A stretch of 64,000 nt of DNA from Silene latifolia (lineage: Eukaryota > Streptophyta > Magnoliopsida > Caryophyllales > Caryophyllaceae). Position 1 is the stretch's first letter, and each line of letters begins with the position of its first letter. A program made the position numbers and the translations under genes. Below the pieces are notes generated by a model, which did no database searches, had not been told where the DNA came from, and saw only the letters and a list, made by a program, of their open reading frames with translations. Of the stretch, positions 1 through 11,740 are shown in pieces. The stretch is taken from NCBI RefSeq assembly GCF_048544455.1, contig NC_133537.1, forward strand, positions 16,553,541 through 16,617,540, read 5' to 3'.

Positions 1-1493
1 TCTTGGAAAATCCGAAGTGAAAGCTTAGCACTTTATCAAGCCAGAATAGACCAAGTAGCCAAATTCTTCGATCAAGTAACCTACCTACACCTACCTCGAG
101 AGGAGAATCAATTTGTAGATGCTCTTGCAAAACTCGCATCTTTGATTAATATGCCCGATAGCATGGCAGAAATGCCTTTATGCATCAAACGACGATCAGA
201 GCCAGCTTATGTGAACCAAATCACCGATGAAGACGAAATCACAAAGGAACCTTGGTTCCAAGCGATCCTAAACTTCAAGCTCAACGACACCTATCCACCA
301 GATATGGACAAAAGGGACAACGCGCTATTCTTTTACTAGCTTCCGAATACGTTCTCATGCAAGGAGAATTGTACAAAAGAACACCTCTTGGTGTAATCCT
401 ACTGTCTTGATCATTCACAGGCACGGAAAGTGATGGAAGAAGTCCATGATGGAGAATGTGGCTCTCACATGAGTGGACCCATGATGGCAAACAAAATCAC
501 ACGTTTGGGGTATTATTGGACCACGATGGAATCCGATTGCATCAAATATGTAAGACATTGCCGTAATTGCCAAATCTTCGGGAATGTACAACATGTCCCT
601 CCTTTATTGCTTTACACCATGACATCTCCCTAGCCATTTTCTGCTTGGGGAATTGACATCATCGGCAAGATCACTCCAGCGAGAACAGGAGGTCATTGTT
701 TCATCCTAGTAGCAATCGATTACTTCACCAAATGGGTGGAAGCGGCTTCTTACACCAGTCTTACAGTCAAGAACGTGGCAAAGTTCAAACCAATATCATC
801 TGTCGATATGGTTGCCCACATGAGATTATCAGTGACAATGGATCACATTTCCAAGATGAGACTGAACAATTGCTAGCCAAGTACAAAATTAAGCATCACC
901 ACTCCTCGCCCTATAGACCACAAACCAATGGCGCGGTAGAGGCGGCAAACAAGAACGTTGTCACGATTCTCAAGAAAATGATTGAAAACTATAGAGATTG
1001 GCCAAGCAAGATACCCTTTGCTTTATGGGGATACCGTACATCTGTTAGGACGCCCACTGGGGCCACCCCTTTCTATTTGACCTACGGCATGGAAGCCGTA
1101 CAACCAGTCGAGCTAGAAATACCATCCTTGCGTATTTTACTCGAAAGTCAAATCCCAGAAGCCGAGTGGAAGAGGGATAGATATGAAGAACTCATCCTCC
1201 TGGATGAACGAAGGTTACGTGCATTACATAATGTGCAAACATATCAGGCACGTATCAAACGCGCCTTCAACAAAAGGGTTAAGCCAAGGAATATAAAAGA
1301 AGGAGACTTGGTCCTCAAATCAATTAGAGCTTTTTTACCCGTCGATCCGCGAAGGAAGTTCAAATCCAATTGGGCCGGGCCATTTCTAGTCAAGTCCATA
1401 CTTTCAGGGGGTGCGGTTAGGATCACAGACCTAGATGGGAACGAATTTTCCAACCCAACAAACCTCGACCAACTGAAACGTTACTATGCCTAG
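1..1493 (+). pseudogene. Tat gypsy pol 3' end: RNase H C-terminus and integrase (broken)
   Basis: Frame 1 from base 1 reads the RNase H C-terminus (EENQFVDALAKLAS). An integrase follows: the zinc-binding part ends in RHCRNCQ near 555-575, the first catalytic Asp is in WGIDIIG (~648), the second in ISDNGSHF (~832) and the Glu in NGAVEAANKN (~945). The C-terminal end LDQLKRYYA stops at 1493. Integrase joins cDNA into the genome; its products act in the nucleus. The reading frame is broken at about 330, shifts back near 420, has a TAG at 631-633 where this family has a Trp, and shifts again near 780. It is therefore a decayed copy. Protease and reverse transcriptase lie left of the window. Confidence 0.88.
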
Positions 1494-2039
1494 AATAGGA
1501 GCAAAAAACGCGCCTCGCGTAACCTCACGTGTCGCTCTTGTCGCACGAAATAAACGGCCCCTGGACAAGTTGAATTAAGCTAATGTCATCTTGCTCTAGC
1601 ATTTTGACAATTTGTCATCCTCATATCATCAAACAAACTAAATTTCATTTTAGGAGCAAGTAAAAGCTCATGCTTATTTTCTAAGTTCATTACAAGCTCT
1701 TGCTTAGAACAATTATTTTTGTACATTTATTTGAACTACGCGCAAGGGTTTGATTTCATTTTTTTAAATGAATACGTAGGCAATCCTTCACAGGATACAA
1801 CCCATTAATTATTTTAAATGTAAATAGAAGGACATTTGCAATTGCATTTGAAATTCGACAAGAATAATGAAAAGAAAATCACAACGGTTTCATAACCAAT
1901 TAACCTTTTTATTTCATTTCTAATAATAATAATAGTACGTTACATAATAAAAATAATGCTAAAAAAATAGGCTAGGATTCTAAGAACCCCAACTTCTTCT
2001 TATAATAATAATAGTAATAAATAATAATAAAGACCCAGG
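1494..2039. other. Spacer between pol and antisense gene 1
   Basis: Non-coding and AT-rich. It holds simple-sequence runs of TAA/ATA near 1920-1950 and 2000-2035, close to the end of antisense gene 1. No gene was seen. Confidence 0.6.
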
Positions 2040-3575
2040 CTATTCTTCCATTTTCCCTTTACCTTTGTCATTTCTATCATATTTCCTGTCCCGACCTCTA
2101 GTCGGACGCTCTTGCACCACTTCAGACCTAATCACCAATGGTCTCTCTCGTGGTCTAGCCTTGCCATTCTTGTCAACAACCATCTCGACGGCAGGAGAAG
2201 TCTTCGGTTTCTTCGAAGGATGAACAACTCGGAATCCGGCTTCTTCCTCTCCCTCAGTCAGATGCTTCTCTTTCTCCTTTTCCACCTCGCGAACCTTGTA
2301 GTCAACAGGCTCGCGCTTCCTCAATCTCTCGCGCTCCTCCGGAGTAGTAGCTTTCCTCCACCGCAGATAGGAGTCTGACACCCATAGAGCACTAATAGAA
2401 GAATTCAAGAACCATATGTTTCTTTGAGCCCATTTGATGGCCCATTCTCTTCGACTCTCAGTAGTAAGCGCCACGGCAGTCTGCGGGACAGTGTCAAGCT
2501 TCGGAATCGTCTGCTTCAATCCAACCTGCCTCATTAACCTCTCTGGAAAGATGCATATCATAAACTCCAAGCCAGGAATGCGCACAGACCGGGTAGGATC
2601 CAAGGAAGATACTCCAGTGACAAATTTAAGATGCCACCATGGTACGATCCATCTGATCAGGGGACCATCTTCACTCTTCAACTTGTTTTCCCAATAGTTG
2701 CATACTCGAGTGAAGTCCACCATGTAGAGCCTAGTCCTCATTGAAATTGAGCGAGCATGATAAGCAGGAACATTAACTGGGGGCTCGATCAATCGAAGAC
2801 GCTCCATAATATAAGCCAAACCTAACAAAAGCGGGTATTAGAAAAAGAAAAAAAAAATAAAAAAACAAAAAAAAAACAAAAAAAAACAAAAAAAAAAAAA
2901 CAAAAAAAAAGAAAAAAAAGAAGAAAAGAAATAATTCTTTTACCTGCAAAATAATGGGGCTCCCCAGATAAGGAAGGTCACGATTGGCTTTCCTGTTATC
3001 TAAACCCAATAGGATCCCTCCTAAACACAGGCAAGCTGGGCTCCTGCGCAGCTCCATTTGCTCAATCAAGCTCAAATAACGAGGGTCGCCTCTCAAATCC
3101 TCATCGACATGCCCTTGAAGGACATATACATGTAATAGGCAAAACCGAATACCCTTCGCCTGGCAACATAAGAGATAGTGGGATCTGCCCTATTGATGAA
3201 TCGGTCGATGAAATCCAACATTCGCACTCCTTTAGAAGTCACAAGACGGTCCACATCAGCTCTTGCCAACCCAAGCAAGTCCCTAAACTTATTCTTATAT
3301 CCTTGAGAAGTAGAACGAATAGCAGGAAAATGTTCCGGCTCCCAACCACCAATCGCAGCAATTTCTTCGAGAAATGGGCAAATGTCGCCTCCAGGGAAGG
3401 CAAATACGTGATAATCCGGGTCCCAATAATCAAAAGAAGCATCTAGGAATGGTTTGACCACCTTGATCAACTTCAAACTCAAGAGTGATCCAAGATTATA
3501 AGCACCCATGTCGTGTTTCTCCACATTGGAGAACTCATTTATCCATTCTTTTAGACGAATTTCGAGAGTATTCAT
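2040..3575 (-). pseudogene. Tat antisense gene 1 (DUF7745/plant-mobile-domain-like), frameshifted
   Basis: The gene reads leftwards from ATG at 3575 (MNTLEIRLKEWINEF) to a stop at 2040. The N-terminal ~150 residues, with FLDASFDYWDPDYHVFAF and PFLEEIAAIGGW, resemble the plant DUF7745 / aminotransferase-like mobile domain family found in Tat additional ORFs. The C-terminal third is highly charged (KEKEKH, KGKGKMEE), suggesting a nucleic-acid or protein-binding tail. An intron fits 2827-2942: donor after TTTTGCAG, acceptor TTGTTAG before GTTTGGC, with an extreme T-rich body on the coding strand. A one-base shift near 3125-3145 breaks the frame between MSFKG and VDEDLRGDP. A TATA box lies 85 bp upstream. 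The biochemical function is unknown; the family name is my recognition, not a search. Confidence 0.6.
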
Positions 3576-3659
3576 GACGTATGCTTATTTTGAGAGCTTT
3601 ATGTAATCAGACGAAGAAAAGAAGGAAGAATTATGTGTATAAAACCTCCCTCGACGTTT

Positions 3660-3668
3660 CTATTTATA
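3660..3668 (-). promoter_or_regulatory. TATA box of antisense gene 1
   Basis: The minus strand reads TATAAATAG, 85-93 bp upstream of the ATG at 3575. This is a normal plant distance once a short 5' UTR is allowed. It suggests the antisense gene has its own promoter rather than depending on the LTR. The hairpin module at 3711-3772 lies just upstream. Confidence 0.5.
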
Positions 3669-3710
3669 CTAAAAGCTGTTTCCTAAAATTCGTCAGGACG
3701 GATGCATCGG

Positions 3711-3772
3711 GAACAGCGCAAAGACTGTTGCGCCTCTTGAAGGGACGCAGACTCTTCTTTGCGCCTCTTCCT
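3711..3772. repeat. Double-hairpin module, copy 1
   Basis: This is one of five copies of a ~60 bp module built from two half-palindromes of the form cgcag..ctgcgcctcttcc. This copy is diverged: cagcgcaaagactgttgcgc, then gacgcag..gcgcctcttcc. It lies ~40 bp upstream of the antisense gene 1 TATA box. Confidence 0.6.
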
Positions 3773-3945
3773 CAGCCTTCTTTCTGTGATTTTCCGCGTT
3801 GGATCTTTCCTAAATTCCTCAACGAATAATTTCCTATTCATACGGGTTATTATTTTGGTAAATACGTCAAGTTGCCATGTTTCGTGTTTCCTAATTCCAC
3901 GGGCACGCATTTCGAGGCGATATCGACATTTTCGTCATTTTAGCA

Positions 3946-4190
3946 CACTTATATATTTCCTTTTTTATTTTTCTTTTTGGGGAATCATCTCACCAATTTA
4001 ATTTAATTTATTCATTTTTTTTCCAAACTTATACATTTCCTTTTTTATTTTTCTTTTTGGGGAATCATCTCACCAATTTAATTCAATTTATTCATTTTTT
4101 TTTCCAAACTTATACATTTCCTTTTTTATTTTTCTTTTTGAGGAATCATTTCACTCCCATCCCACATTAACCTTCAAACTTATATGTTTC
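3946..4190. repeat. Tandem repeat, ~81 bp unit, about three copies
   Basis: The unit begins acttatayatttcctttttt, with starts near 3948, 4028 and 4109 (period 80-81). A degenerate partial unit follows near 4173. Copies 1 and 2 are nearly identical, so the array is recent. It lies in the spacer between the two antisense genes. Retand-type Tat elements are known to carry amplified tandem repeats in this part of the element. Confidence 0.75.
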
Positions 4191-4569
4191 TACTTTTTCT
4201 TTTTTTAGGGGGTAACCCTCCCTACCGTCCGGTCATTTCCGGCCAAATTTTTGCATTTTCGAGTCATTGTTTTGCGTTAATTTAGGCCATGTGTACAAAT
4301 GTATGTTCTATGTGATTTCTGTGTAAATTTCGGCAGCATGACGGCGCAAACCGTCATCTACCAAACCTGTTCAAAGCTAACCTGCAGGTACAAATAAAGC
4401 AACCCAGTAGCAAAGGCACTCAGGCCATCATATACACAATCAAAAGGGGATATGTACGCCAAACTGGGGGCTCGAGCCCCAAAACAAAGTCTGAATGTCC
4501 AAAATGTGGGTCCCAAAAATGTACAAGTGTACAAAATACAGCCGAAAACAAAAAACAACAAGCAAACTA

Positions 4570-7500
4570 CTACTGGTCGCCATCTAGCTCAGCAACTCTC
4601 GCCTCGAGAGCAGCAACCTCGGCGTCACGAACCTCGAGCTCCCTCAGCAGGCGAGCTGTCTCCTCTCGGGACTGGGCTAGCTCTCGCTCCAGCTCACGCT
4701 CCCTCTGCAAGCAACACGAATTGGCTCATGTCAATCATTTCAAACATAAGGAAAGGTAATAAATTCGAAAATGAAGTAAACGGAAGGTTCATACCTGACG
4801 TCCTCGGCCGCCAGCAAGTGCCTCGACGGCAGTAGCCCACAGCCGGTTGGCTACCCTCCATAAAGCCACGAACCGGGATGGCGCGACCTGCGTTTCAAAA
4901 GAAGAGATTCTTAACGATTGGACAAACTCAAGCAAATGTGTTCTTACACAAAATTATACAAGTTAGGAGACTCACCCTCCGAATCAGATGCTGCCACTCG
5001 TCCAAGCCAGCATCTCTCACCGCCATGTCAAAGTCACGCAGCTCGGAGATCGTCGTCATCCCCGTCGCGTCGGTGTACTCAAGGGTCTCGGGGTACTCTG
5101 GGGGCTCGATGCCCGCCGCCTCAACCTCCTACAAAGTCAAATGATTTCCATTAAGCCGATGATCATTCATCGTGTTCTCAAATTGATCAAAAGGAGAGTA
5201 AATATTTACCACGAACGGCCAGTACGCCAGCCTCCCGTAGAGGAACGCCGAGTAGTCCTCGCCTGGAAGAAGGTGGGCGTCACCACCAACACCTGCCAAG
5301 TCAGCCTCCCTCTCAGCCTCAGAAGGCTCCCTGAATATCGTCCTAGGAGGATCGATGGGAACCGTCAAGACATCCCGAGAGCACTGATGAGCCAAGCGCT
5401 CACCTAAGTACCACACAGGACCCATCGACGTCCTCAGCAGCAACCGGCTCGAGCTCCTAGGTCGAAGGACCTCAGCCACGAAGGGAGGAGCACCGGCGTA
5501 GTCCTCCCAAGGCATGGGCACCCACTAGAAAAGCAAATGAAGGGTCATTCTTATGATCAGTTCTGAAAAAGACAATGAAAACAAACAATGCAAGGTGAAG
5601 TACTCACGCCGTCCAACTGAAGAGCGTTCACCTCCCGCCGACAGACGTCGCGGAAGGAACGCTGGCTCCTCGTACGGCACATCACCCAATACCTCACTAC
5701 GGGATAGGCCCTCTCCACCGGCTCCGTCCTCTTGGGCGTGAGGCCCGGAAAGTAGGATTACACCTACGCCAGTAAAGCGGGATAATAAAAAACGATCTTT
5801 CGTAGAAAAGGAAATGATCTTTCATAAAATGAGATGAAGGTTCACACCTCCAACAACAGTCCAGGGCCGACAGCAGCAGGAGAAGTCCCATTCTCCATCA
5901 ACTCCGGACGAACCATGGCCCTCATAAAGCGAATGAGGACCACAAAACCAGCAATGACCCACTCCCAATGGCCTAGGTCACTCAGGTCAGAAAGAAAGGG
6001 AAGGAGCTTCGTCGACAGCCTCTCGCCCTTGTCTCCGAGATAGATCGAAGACAAAAACCACCAGAGCCACAAACGAACTCTCTGCTCTGCAGTACAAGGA
6101 GGAGGAGCCGTCTCGCTCCCCTCGATCACCACCGATGTCGGGGTCTTCCCCGCAAAGTAGTCCCGGACGTAAAAACTAGGCACCAATCCGGGTACCACAG
6201 CAGCCTTCGGCATCAAGTTCCAGCCGATCAACCTCCTCGCCTCAGCCGAGTCTACTCTCATGGCTGTCTCCGGCCACTCCACCACCTCAGTCCTACACGG
6301 CAGGCCAAAAATCATGCCGTAATCCTCCAACGTGACCCCCACCTCACCAAAAGGCATGTGAAATGTGGAGGTCGTGTCCCAAAACCGGTCCAAGAAAGCT
6401 CGAACCAGACTGAGGTTGGCCCGAAGCTTCATCCTCGTGATATCCCTCCAAGCCTGCACCAAAGCACCGAATGCTCCCCGCTCGATCATGGCTCGCTCCT
6501 CAGCTGACAGCCTCTTGTAGCAACCCCATCGCCGTCGTGTAGCCCGAGAAAGATTTGATGTTTCCGGCCTCCTGTTTGGATTCGAAACAAAAGCTATATT
6601 TAGCTTGAATGAAGAAGAAAAGGAATGACAAATGAAAATGAAAAAAAAGATGAATGAAGAGTGATGAATTCGATCTACCAAGCTCTTCACCGTCCTGTAG
6701 GACTGAGCACCGAAAAAAAAAAAAACCGTCCTGTAGGACAGGTGACCCTCCGCATCCTAAAGTAGGTGCCTACTGTCCCAGGTCTCAGCCCACGCATGTG
6801 CTCCCCTCAGCTGGAGACCACCCCGTCCAACGTTGGCCCATATCGGGGCCTCCTCCTCCTCCTCAGGAACCTCCGCCTCGAGGACCTCGTCCTCAGCAAC
6901 CTCAGCAGCCGTCACCGCAGCGGTGAAAGCCTCCTCCAACACCTCCTCAAGCATCTGAGAAGGGTCAAGAGCGGTGTCCACGTCCATGGGATCTCTCCTA
7001 GACGTAGAAGCCTCGTCACCTGCAAGATTAAAGTGAATTTAGGCCGCGTCAAGTGATGACAAGCCTTAATTAGAGGATTTTCGAGTTTTTGGAGCTCCGA
7101 AATCGCTCTTTTCTCGCCATCTTTGGCAAATTTTTCCACAAACCCGTCCGCTCATGTGGTAATTTGGGTCAAGTCAAGCCTAAGTTGAAACCTAGTCATG
7201 GGTTCGAGTCGGAATTTCGACAGTAGTTCGTTATAATGGCGATTATGCCCTAGAAAAGTGTCCTGAAAAAGCCATCACAAATCAAAATTCCGAGATGATA
7301 GGAAGTTTACCCATCATACAAGGATTCCAAATATCAAGTTTCGTCACAAATGGGCAATCATAAGGCTATTTTCGAAGCGATTTACTGTTTAGCTGTGAAA
7401 CCGTCTCAATTTCACTCAAATGCTCAATACTCAACGAAAATTCGAAATAAATACATGGTTATGATCCTTATATTACCAATTAGCCATTTATAAAGTCAAT

Positions 7501-7637
7501 TTTGCAATGCAAAATCATTTGGAGGAAAAGCCCCAAATTTTCGACTAATTAGGGTTGAAAACCCTAATTTTGTCGGTCCAATTCGATCAAATACGGAAGA
7601 TAAATGCAAGATTAATACACATACCTCGATTAGTCAT
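4570..7637 (-). CDS. Tat antisense gene 2, plant mobile domain (PMD) protein, multi-exon
   Basis: It reads leftwards. Exon 1 is tiny (7625-7637, ATGACTAATCGAG, donor gtatgt). A ~600 bp intron and the acceptor TTGCAG lead into exon 2 at 7019, which is rich in Asp/Glu. The main exon (from 6571 after AAACAG, to about 5850 before GAG/gtgtga) carries the mobile-domain signature FHMPFGEVGVTLEDYGMIFG and a Trp-rich WLWWFLSSIY stretch. Further exons at about 5600-5750, 5210-5527 and 5000-5127 continue the domain (WVPMPWEDY). The C-terminus at 4570-4700 is a heptad-like, Glu/Arg-rich coiled coil (EVAALEARVAELDG). I could not resolve the exon 2 / exon 3 junction, so the gene may be broken there. PMD proteins are plant proteins also carried by transposons. 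The role in the element is unknown. Confidence 0.55.
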
Positions 7638-7771
7638 GGCAAATGCAAGCTTTTGGATCAAATTTTGACGGAAATGGTTGGAATTTGAGAGAGAAATTGA
7701 GAGTTGTATTTCGAAATAATGAAATAAACCCCTCTGTTTCATCGGGTTTTTACGCAGGATTGACGCGCCCA

Positions 7772-7834
7772 GGAAAAGACGTAGCAGGTGCTGCGCCTAT
7801 TCCAAGAGACGCAGCTCTTGCTGCGCCTCTTCCT
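7772..7834. repeat. Double-hairpin module, copy 2
   Basis: Contains gtagcaggtgctgcgcc followed by gacgcagctcttgctgcg and cctcttcc. It lies 135 bp upstream of the exon 1 ATG of antisense gene 2, the same relative place as copy 1 before antisense gene 1. Confidence 0.65.
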
Positions 7835-8067
7835 CAGTTTCCCTCCATATGAATTTTCAAAGATTCGTTATAAGTTCGTTATTTCGTGGGCCCATCTTTG
7901 GTGCGCCTCTTCCTCAATGTCATATTGCATATTTGGTCCGTTTGACGTTTATTCTTCACCCGGACCCGTATTCCCAAGCCAACAACAAACTGTCGCCATT
8001 TTTTTGCCAAGACCTAGCTTGTCACAACGAGCAGTTCTTCTTTGACAGGTATTTCGACACGCCTTTA

Positions 8068-8262
8068 TTATGTTCCCCCAACGAGAGTACACGGATAGAC
8101 ATTCCCTCTCGAGACACGGAGATAATTTCCCGATTATGTTCCCCCAGCGAGAGTACATGGATAGACATTCCCTCTCGAGACATGAAGATAAGTTCCCGAT
8201 TATGTTCCCCTAGCGAGATTTCACGGATAGACATTCCCTCTCGAGACATGGAGATCAACATT
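8068..8262. repeat. 66 bp tandem repeat, three copies, open in frame
   Basis: Unit starts (ttatgttcccc) are at 8068, 8134 and 8200, exactly 66 bp apart, with a few substitutions between copies. Because 66 is divisible by three, an ORF on the plus strand (7849-8328) stays open through a 22-residue repeat containing IDIPSRD. I treat it as a 3' UTR repeat of the Tat element rather than a gene, since nothing else in that ORF looks like protein. Confidence 0.8.
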
Positions 8263-8601
8263 GACCCCAAGCTCTTCCGAAGTTTGTTTGAAGCCGACCA
8301 CAAGCAGATTTCTCCCAACAGTTCCTGACTATGTCCTGCTGTCTTCTCCCAATATTGCGTTTTGTTCCCCTGGAGTTTCAAGGAATTTCAGGTATGGTCT
8401 CTTCTTATGGCTGGCGAGCCTCCTTACGTAGTCTAATGGACTTTAAACGACCCTCCCCGATAGTCGACAGACTCTAAAATTTTCCTGACGACAGGTCCTT
8501 GGTTCAGACCCCTTGAACCGCCTCGCGTCACCATAGTCGTCAGGTTGTAATCTTCGATTGACCTGATGGATATACTTTGACTTTCGCCTTGTCTAAGCCT
8601 C

Positions 8602-8618
8602 AGTCAAAGTGGGGGCTC
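8602..8618 (+). promoter_or_regulatory. Polypurine tract of the Tat element
   Basis: agtcaaagtgggggctc directly precedes the LTR start TGTAGATACC. In LTR retrotransposons this tract primes plus-strand DNA synthesis. It fixes the left LTR boundary at 8619 and the plus orientation. Confidence 0.75.
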
Positions 8619-8920
8619 TGTAGATACCTCATTTCTGCACCTCCCGCAAACCACCCGGTGATGATTGGGCCGCATGTTTGGTACGCGGAACGATTTGTGA
8701 CAATTCGTAAGTTTATTGTCAAGTGATAGCTCAAACACTTGTGTCTACCTCTTAACTGACATCTACGTGCCGATACGGTTGTTTTGGCAGTAATTAGAGT
8801 ACATTTGGATTCCGAGTCAAAAAACCGTCTTCATTTTCTAAAACCGAGTCAGAATGTTCTGGAATCCGTTATTCCATAATCAAAACACGGAAATCTTCCT
8901 TCCGCTGGAGGAAACCACTT

Positions 8921-8985
8921 GGGAAAGGACACAGCAAGTGCTGCGCCTCTTCCAAGAGACGCAGTGCCTGCTGCGCCTCTTCCCA
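8921..8985. repeat. Double-hairpin module, copy 3
   Basis: First arm pair cacagcaagtgctgcg, second pair gacgcagtgcctgctgcg, each followed by cctcttcc. It lies ~100 bp upstream of the LTR TATA box. Confidence 0.65.
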
Positions 8986-9081
8986 AGTCCTTTTCTGCGT
9001 ATTTTTCGTATCTTTTCATATCTTTTTGAGATTCACTTCCAAAGTTTCTCCGAAAAAACCCTATTTCCTCCGTGTGATTAG

Positions 9082-9090
9082 TATAAATAG
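9082..9090 (+). promoter_or_regulatory. TATA box of the Tat LTR
   Basis: TATAAATAG followed by agaccttcag. It is the only canonical TATA box seen in this LTR. Transcription would start about 30 bp downstream, near 9115, so the U3/R border would lie there. Confidence 0.6.
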
Positions 9091-9530
9091 AGACCTTCAG
9101 TCTCACATATTTCTCACGCGAGTGTCCGCCCTTCTCTTCTCCCTTTGCATTCTAGACCACGTTCTTACTTTTGGCGTCTACGTGCTTGAACTTTCGACCA
9201 CGTAAACTCGGATCTTTCTGAGTATCAGCCTCGTTTTGCGTGACCGATAAATTTGACCAACTCCACATCAATCAACTTAATCAATCTTATTCGTTTTCCT
9301 CCTAGAGGGCACTTTCGTCTACATTCGAGTCGAGCATCACTAAATGTTAACTTAGTTCATCTCGTTTCGTCAAACATGTAAGTCTGAGGGTGTATAATCC
9401 CTATTTTATTTATTGTTCTTTATTATTGTAATCATAATGTAAGGTTTATGTCGAAAGTATTCTTAAAACCGATTTATAAAACCTTTCTTTTAAACCTTTT
9501 TTACGAATTATCAGAAGACAGACGTCGAGA

Positions 9531-9590
9531 AAGGACGCAACAACTGCTGCGCCTCTTCGAAGGGACGCAGTACCTGCTGCGCCTCTTCGT
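9531..9590. repeat. Double-hairpin module, copy 4
   Basis: ggacgcaacaactgctgcgc, then gacgcagtacctgctgcg and cctcttcg. It lies downstream of the predicted LTR transcription start. Confidence 0.65.
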
Positions 9591-10154
9591 GAGGCTGCCG
9601 CAGTTCCTGCTTCCTTTCTTCTTCCTTCGTCTTTTGTCAATTCGTTTCGTTTATTTTCTTTCGTTTGTTCTTCGATTCTTTGATATAACGATTTAAGCAT
9701 AATAATTCTAACATGTAATATATTATTCATCATCATTAGTATTAATTAGTCATAAATCCCGACTTAAATCCCTTATAATTCATATTTGCGGGTTTTCGTC
9801 ATTAAAGTCAATCCGGGTTTTAGAGGTTCGATTCATTAATATTGAGTCTCTGGAATTCGATCTTTGATATATTCCCACCTGTTATTTATCGTATCCATCA
9901 TTAATCAATCATTAATAACTTGTTTAGTCTAATTAATTTGATTAGTTTGTTAATTTGTAATTAATAATTTTATAAATCTTGTAAATAATTTGTCCTAATC
10001 GGTTTCATCCATGTTCATGCTTTGTCACCTCAATCATATGTAAATAATCTGTTAATCACTTTCATCCGAGTCAATTATTCATAATCGATCGTTAAAATCA
10101 CCAACGAATATTAACAATTTGCAATTCCGGCTTCACAGCCAGAACTGAGCCAAG

Positions 10155-10174
10155 GAACGGACGCAGCAACTGCT
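10155..10174. repeat. Double-hairpin module, copy 5 (split by copia B)
   Basis: The left part is ggacgcagcaactgct at 10159-10174. The rest continues after copia B at 22264 (ctgctgcgccttttcc, then gacgcacctctgctgcg, to about 22311). Copia B inserted exactly between the arms of the first hairpin; the target duplication ctgct is part of the arm. Confidence 0.7.
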
Positions 10175-10541
10175 TGTGGGATTTATCTGTATGTATCCCT
10201 TTAGTTTTAAGGATTATAACGAATTATAATGATGAAGGCTAGTCATAAAATTAAATTACATAAACAAAAAGGTGAAGAGATGAAGAATCAACCTTCGGTC
10301 CTAGAAAATTCGGCCTAAGAACAATATCGCAATGATATTCGCCTATTAGTTGCACCCAAGACGATATGAGAAATGCCCTTAACTTGTTGCTAGAATCGAT
10401 CCCGAAATTTCAGTAAATTAATAAGGGTTTTGTTTTTGTGTTTTTTAGATGAGAGGCAAGAATGGGAAAAAGAATTAGGTTAGAAAATTAACCCCTCTCT
10501 ACCTCTTAAACCGTGAAAGAGAGAAGAGGAATAGGGTTTAT
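10175..10541 (-). repeat. Copia B 3' LTR, outer segment
   Basis: Matches 21279-21651 of the other LTR almost base for base. It is interrupted after tttat (10537-10541) by the small LTR element and resumes at 13785. Confidence 0.85.
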
Positions 10542-10771
10542 TGTAATACCCCGAAAAGTCAATATATTTTATTTTAATCGTATAATAAAGACTAGTTAAC
10601 TGATAATATTTGAATGAGTGGATAAATTTATTGCCTAACTAGATATACATTACATTTACTTAGTTCTTAAGTTTAGAGAGGGGGAAGGGATTAGCATCCA
10701 TGCATGCATGTATATCCTCCACGTAATTTTACGATAAGAATATTAACAAGTAGAAAGCTCGACATTTCGGC

Positions 10772-10780
10772 TATAAATAG
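10772..10780 (+). promoter_or_regulatory. TATA box in 5' LTR of the small LTR element
   Basis: TATAAATAG, 230 bp into the LTR, preceded by acatttcggc. The same box is in the 3' LTR at about 12811-12819. Confidence 0.55.
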
Positions 10781-11740
10781 GACTTAGAAGACAATATCAT
10801 CTACACACACAACAAGAAGAAAATAAAAGTCACATGAATACATTTACCTTAGTATGTCTAGCTACTAGTTCATCTATATATTATAAGGTATGATTTCGGG
10901 ACCCTTCGTCGTAGAGATAAGTAATAATATCGTGCTTATTATATAGTATTATCGACCGTATAATGTTATATTATCACTATGTTACTCACATGTTATATTA
11001 ACTGTCTTTATATGAAAGTGTGACTGTCATGTTAATACTTCTGTTATAATGTACTATTGGCCAATTGTAGCATTCGGGATACGATTACAGGGGAGAGATG
11101 ACATTATAAATTTATCCTGTGTACATGGAAGGGGGCACGTCCCCATGTGAACTACGGTTCTGATTATTACTGGTGAAAGTGCTAGGGGGTTTACACGGGT
11201 CTTAGACCTGGGATCCTGTGTACATGGAGGATGGCTTAGCCCAGGGGAGTTTCTACTCCGTAATATCTCTCTATTCGGTAATGGTAGACAGGTATAATTG
11301 TAAAGTGATTTATTGCATTCTAAAATGACAGGTTGTGCGTGTCTATTTAATAATTATTCGACTGTGTTTATGTGACCTATTTTTAGTCCTTGTTCGACGA
11401 GGAAGAAGTATAAATATTAAAATGGAGGTAAGTAGGGCCGGTGGAGGTGACCGAAGTCATACTCAGCCTGTGGTTGGCTGATTCCGTTACTTTTATTCTT
11501 TTTCAGGTACAAGTGTCGAGGAAGGACAAGTGTGAGGATTTTCAGATGACCTAATAGGATGAATAATGTAATCGAGTTATTAGTTTTTAGCTTTAACAAG
11601 TGTATTTATCTTTATTCTTGTAATAGCCTTGTATTTTCCAGATGGGAAATACGGCGGTGACGCCCTATTTTTCCGTTGCTGTCTATTGTTAGTAAAAAGA
11701 GCCATTTTGAGCTGTCTGTCTGCTTTTTGGGGGCGTTACA

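Larger units (their letters stand above)
8619..10174 (+). repeat. Tat LTR, left segment
   Basis: It starts TGTAGATACC after the polypurine tract. It contains two double-hairpin modules, a TATA box at 9082 and AT-rich sequence, and is cut at 10174 by copia B (TSD ctgct at 10170-10174). It continues at 22269 for a total LTR of about 2.28 kb. Confidence 0.75.

Noticed and set aside
6690..6736. Duplicated cgtcctgtaggac flanking an A run, as a possible insertion with target duplication
   Set aside because: The interval is only ~30 bp of A-rich sequence with no element structure; more likely slippage or a local duplication in an intron of antisense gene 2.
7849..8381. Overlapping sense and antisense ORFs over the 66-bp repeat as a gene
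   Set aside because: Openness comes from the repeat period being a multiple of three; flanking residues show no protein character.
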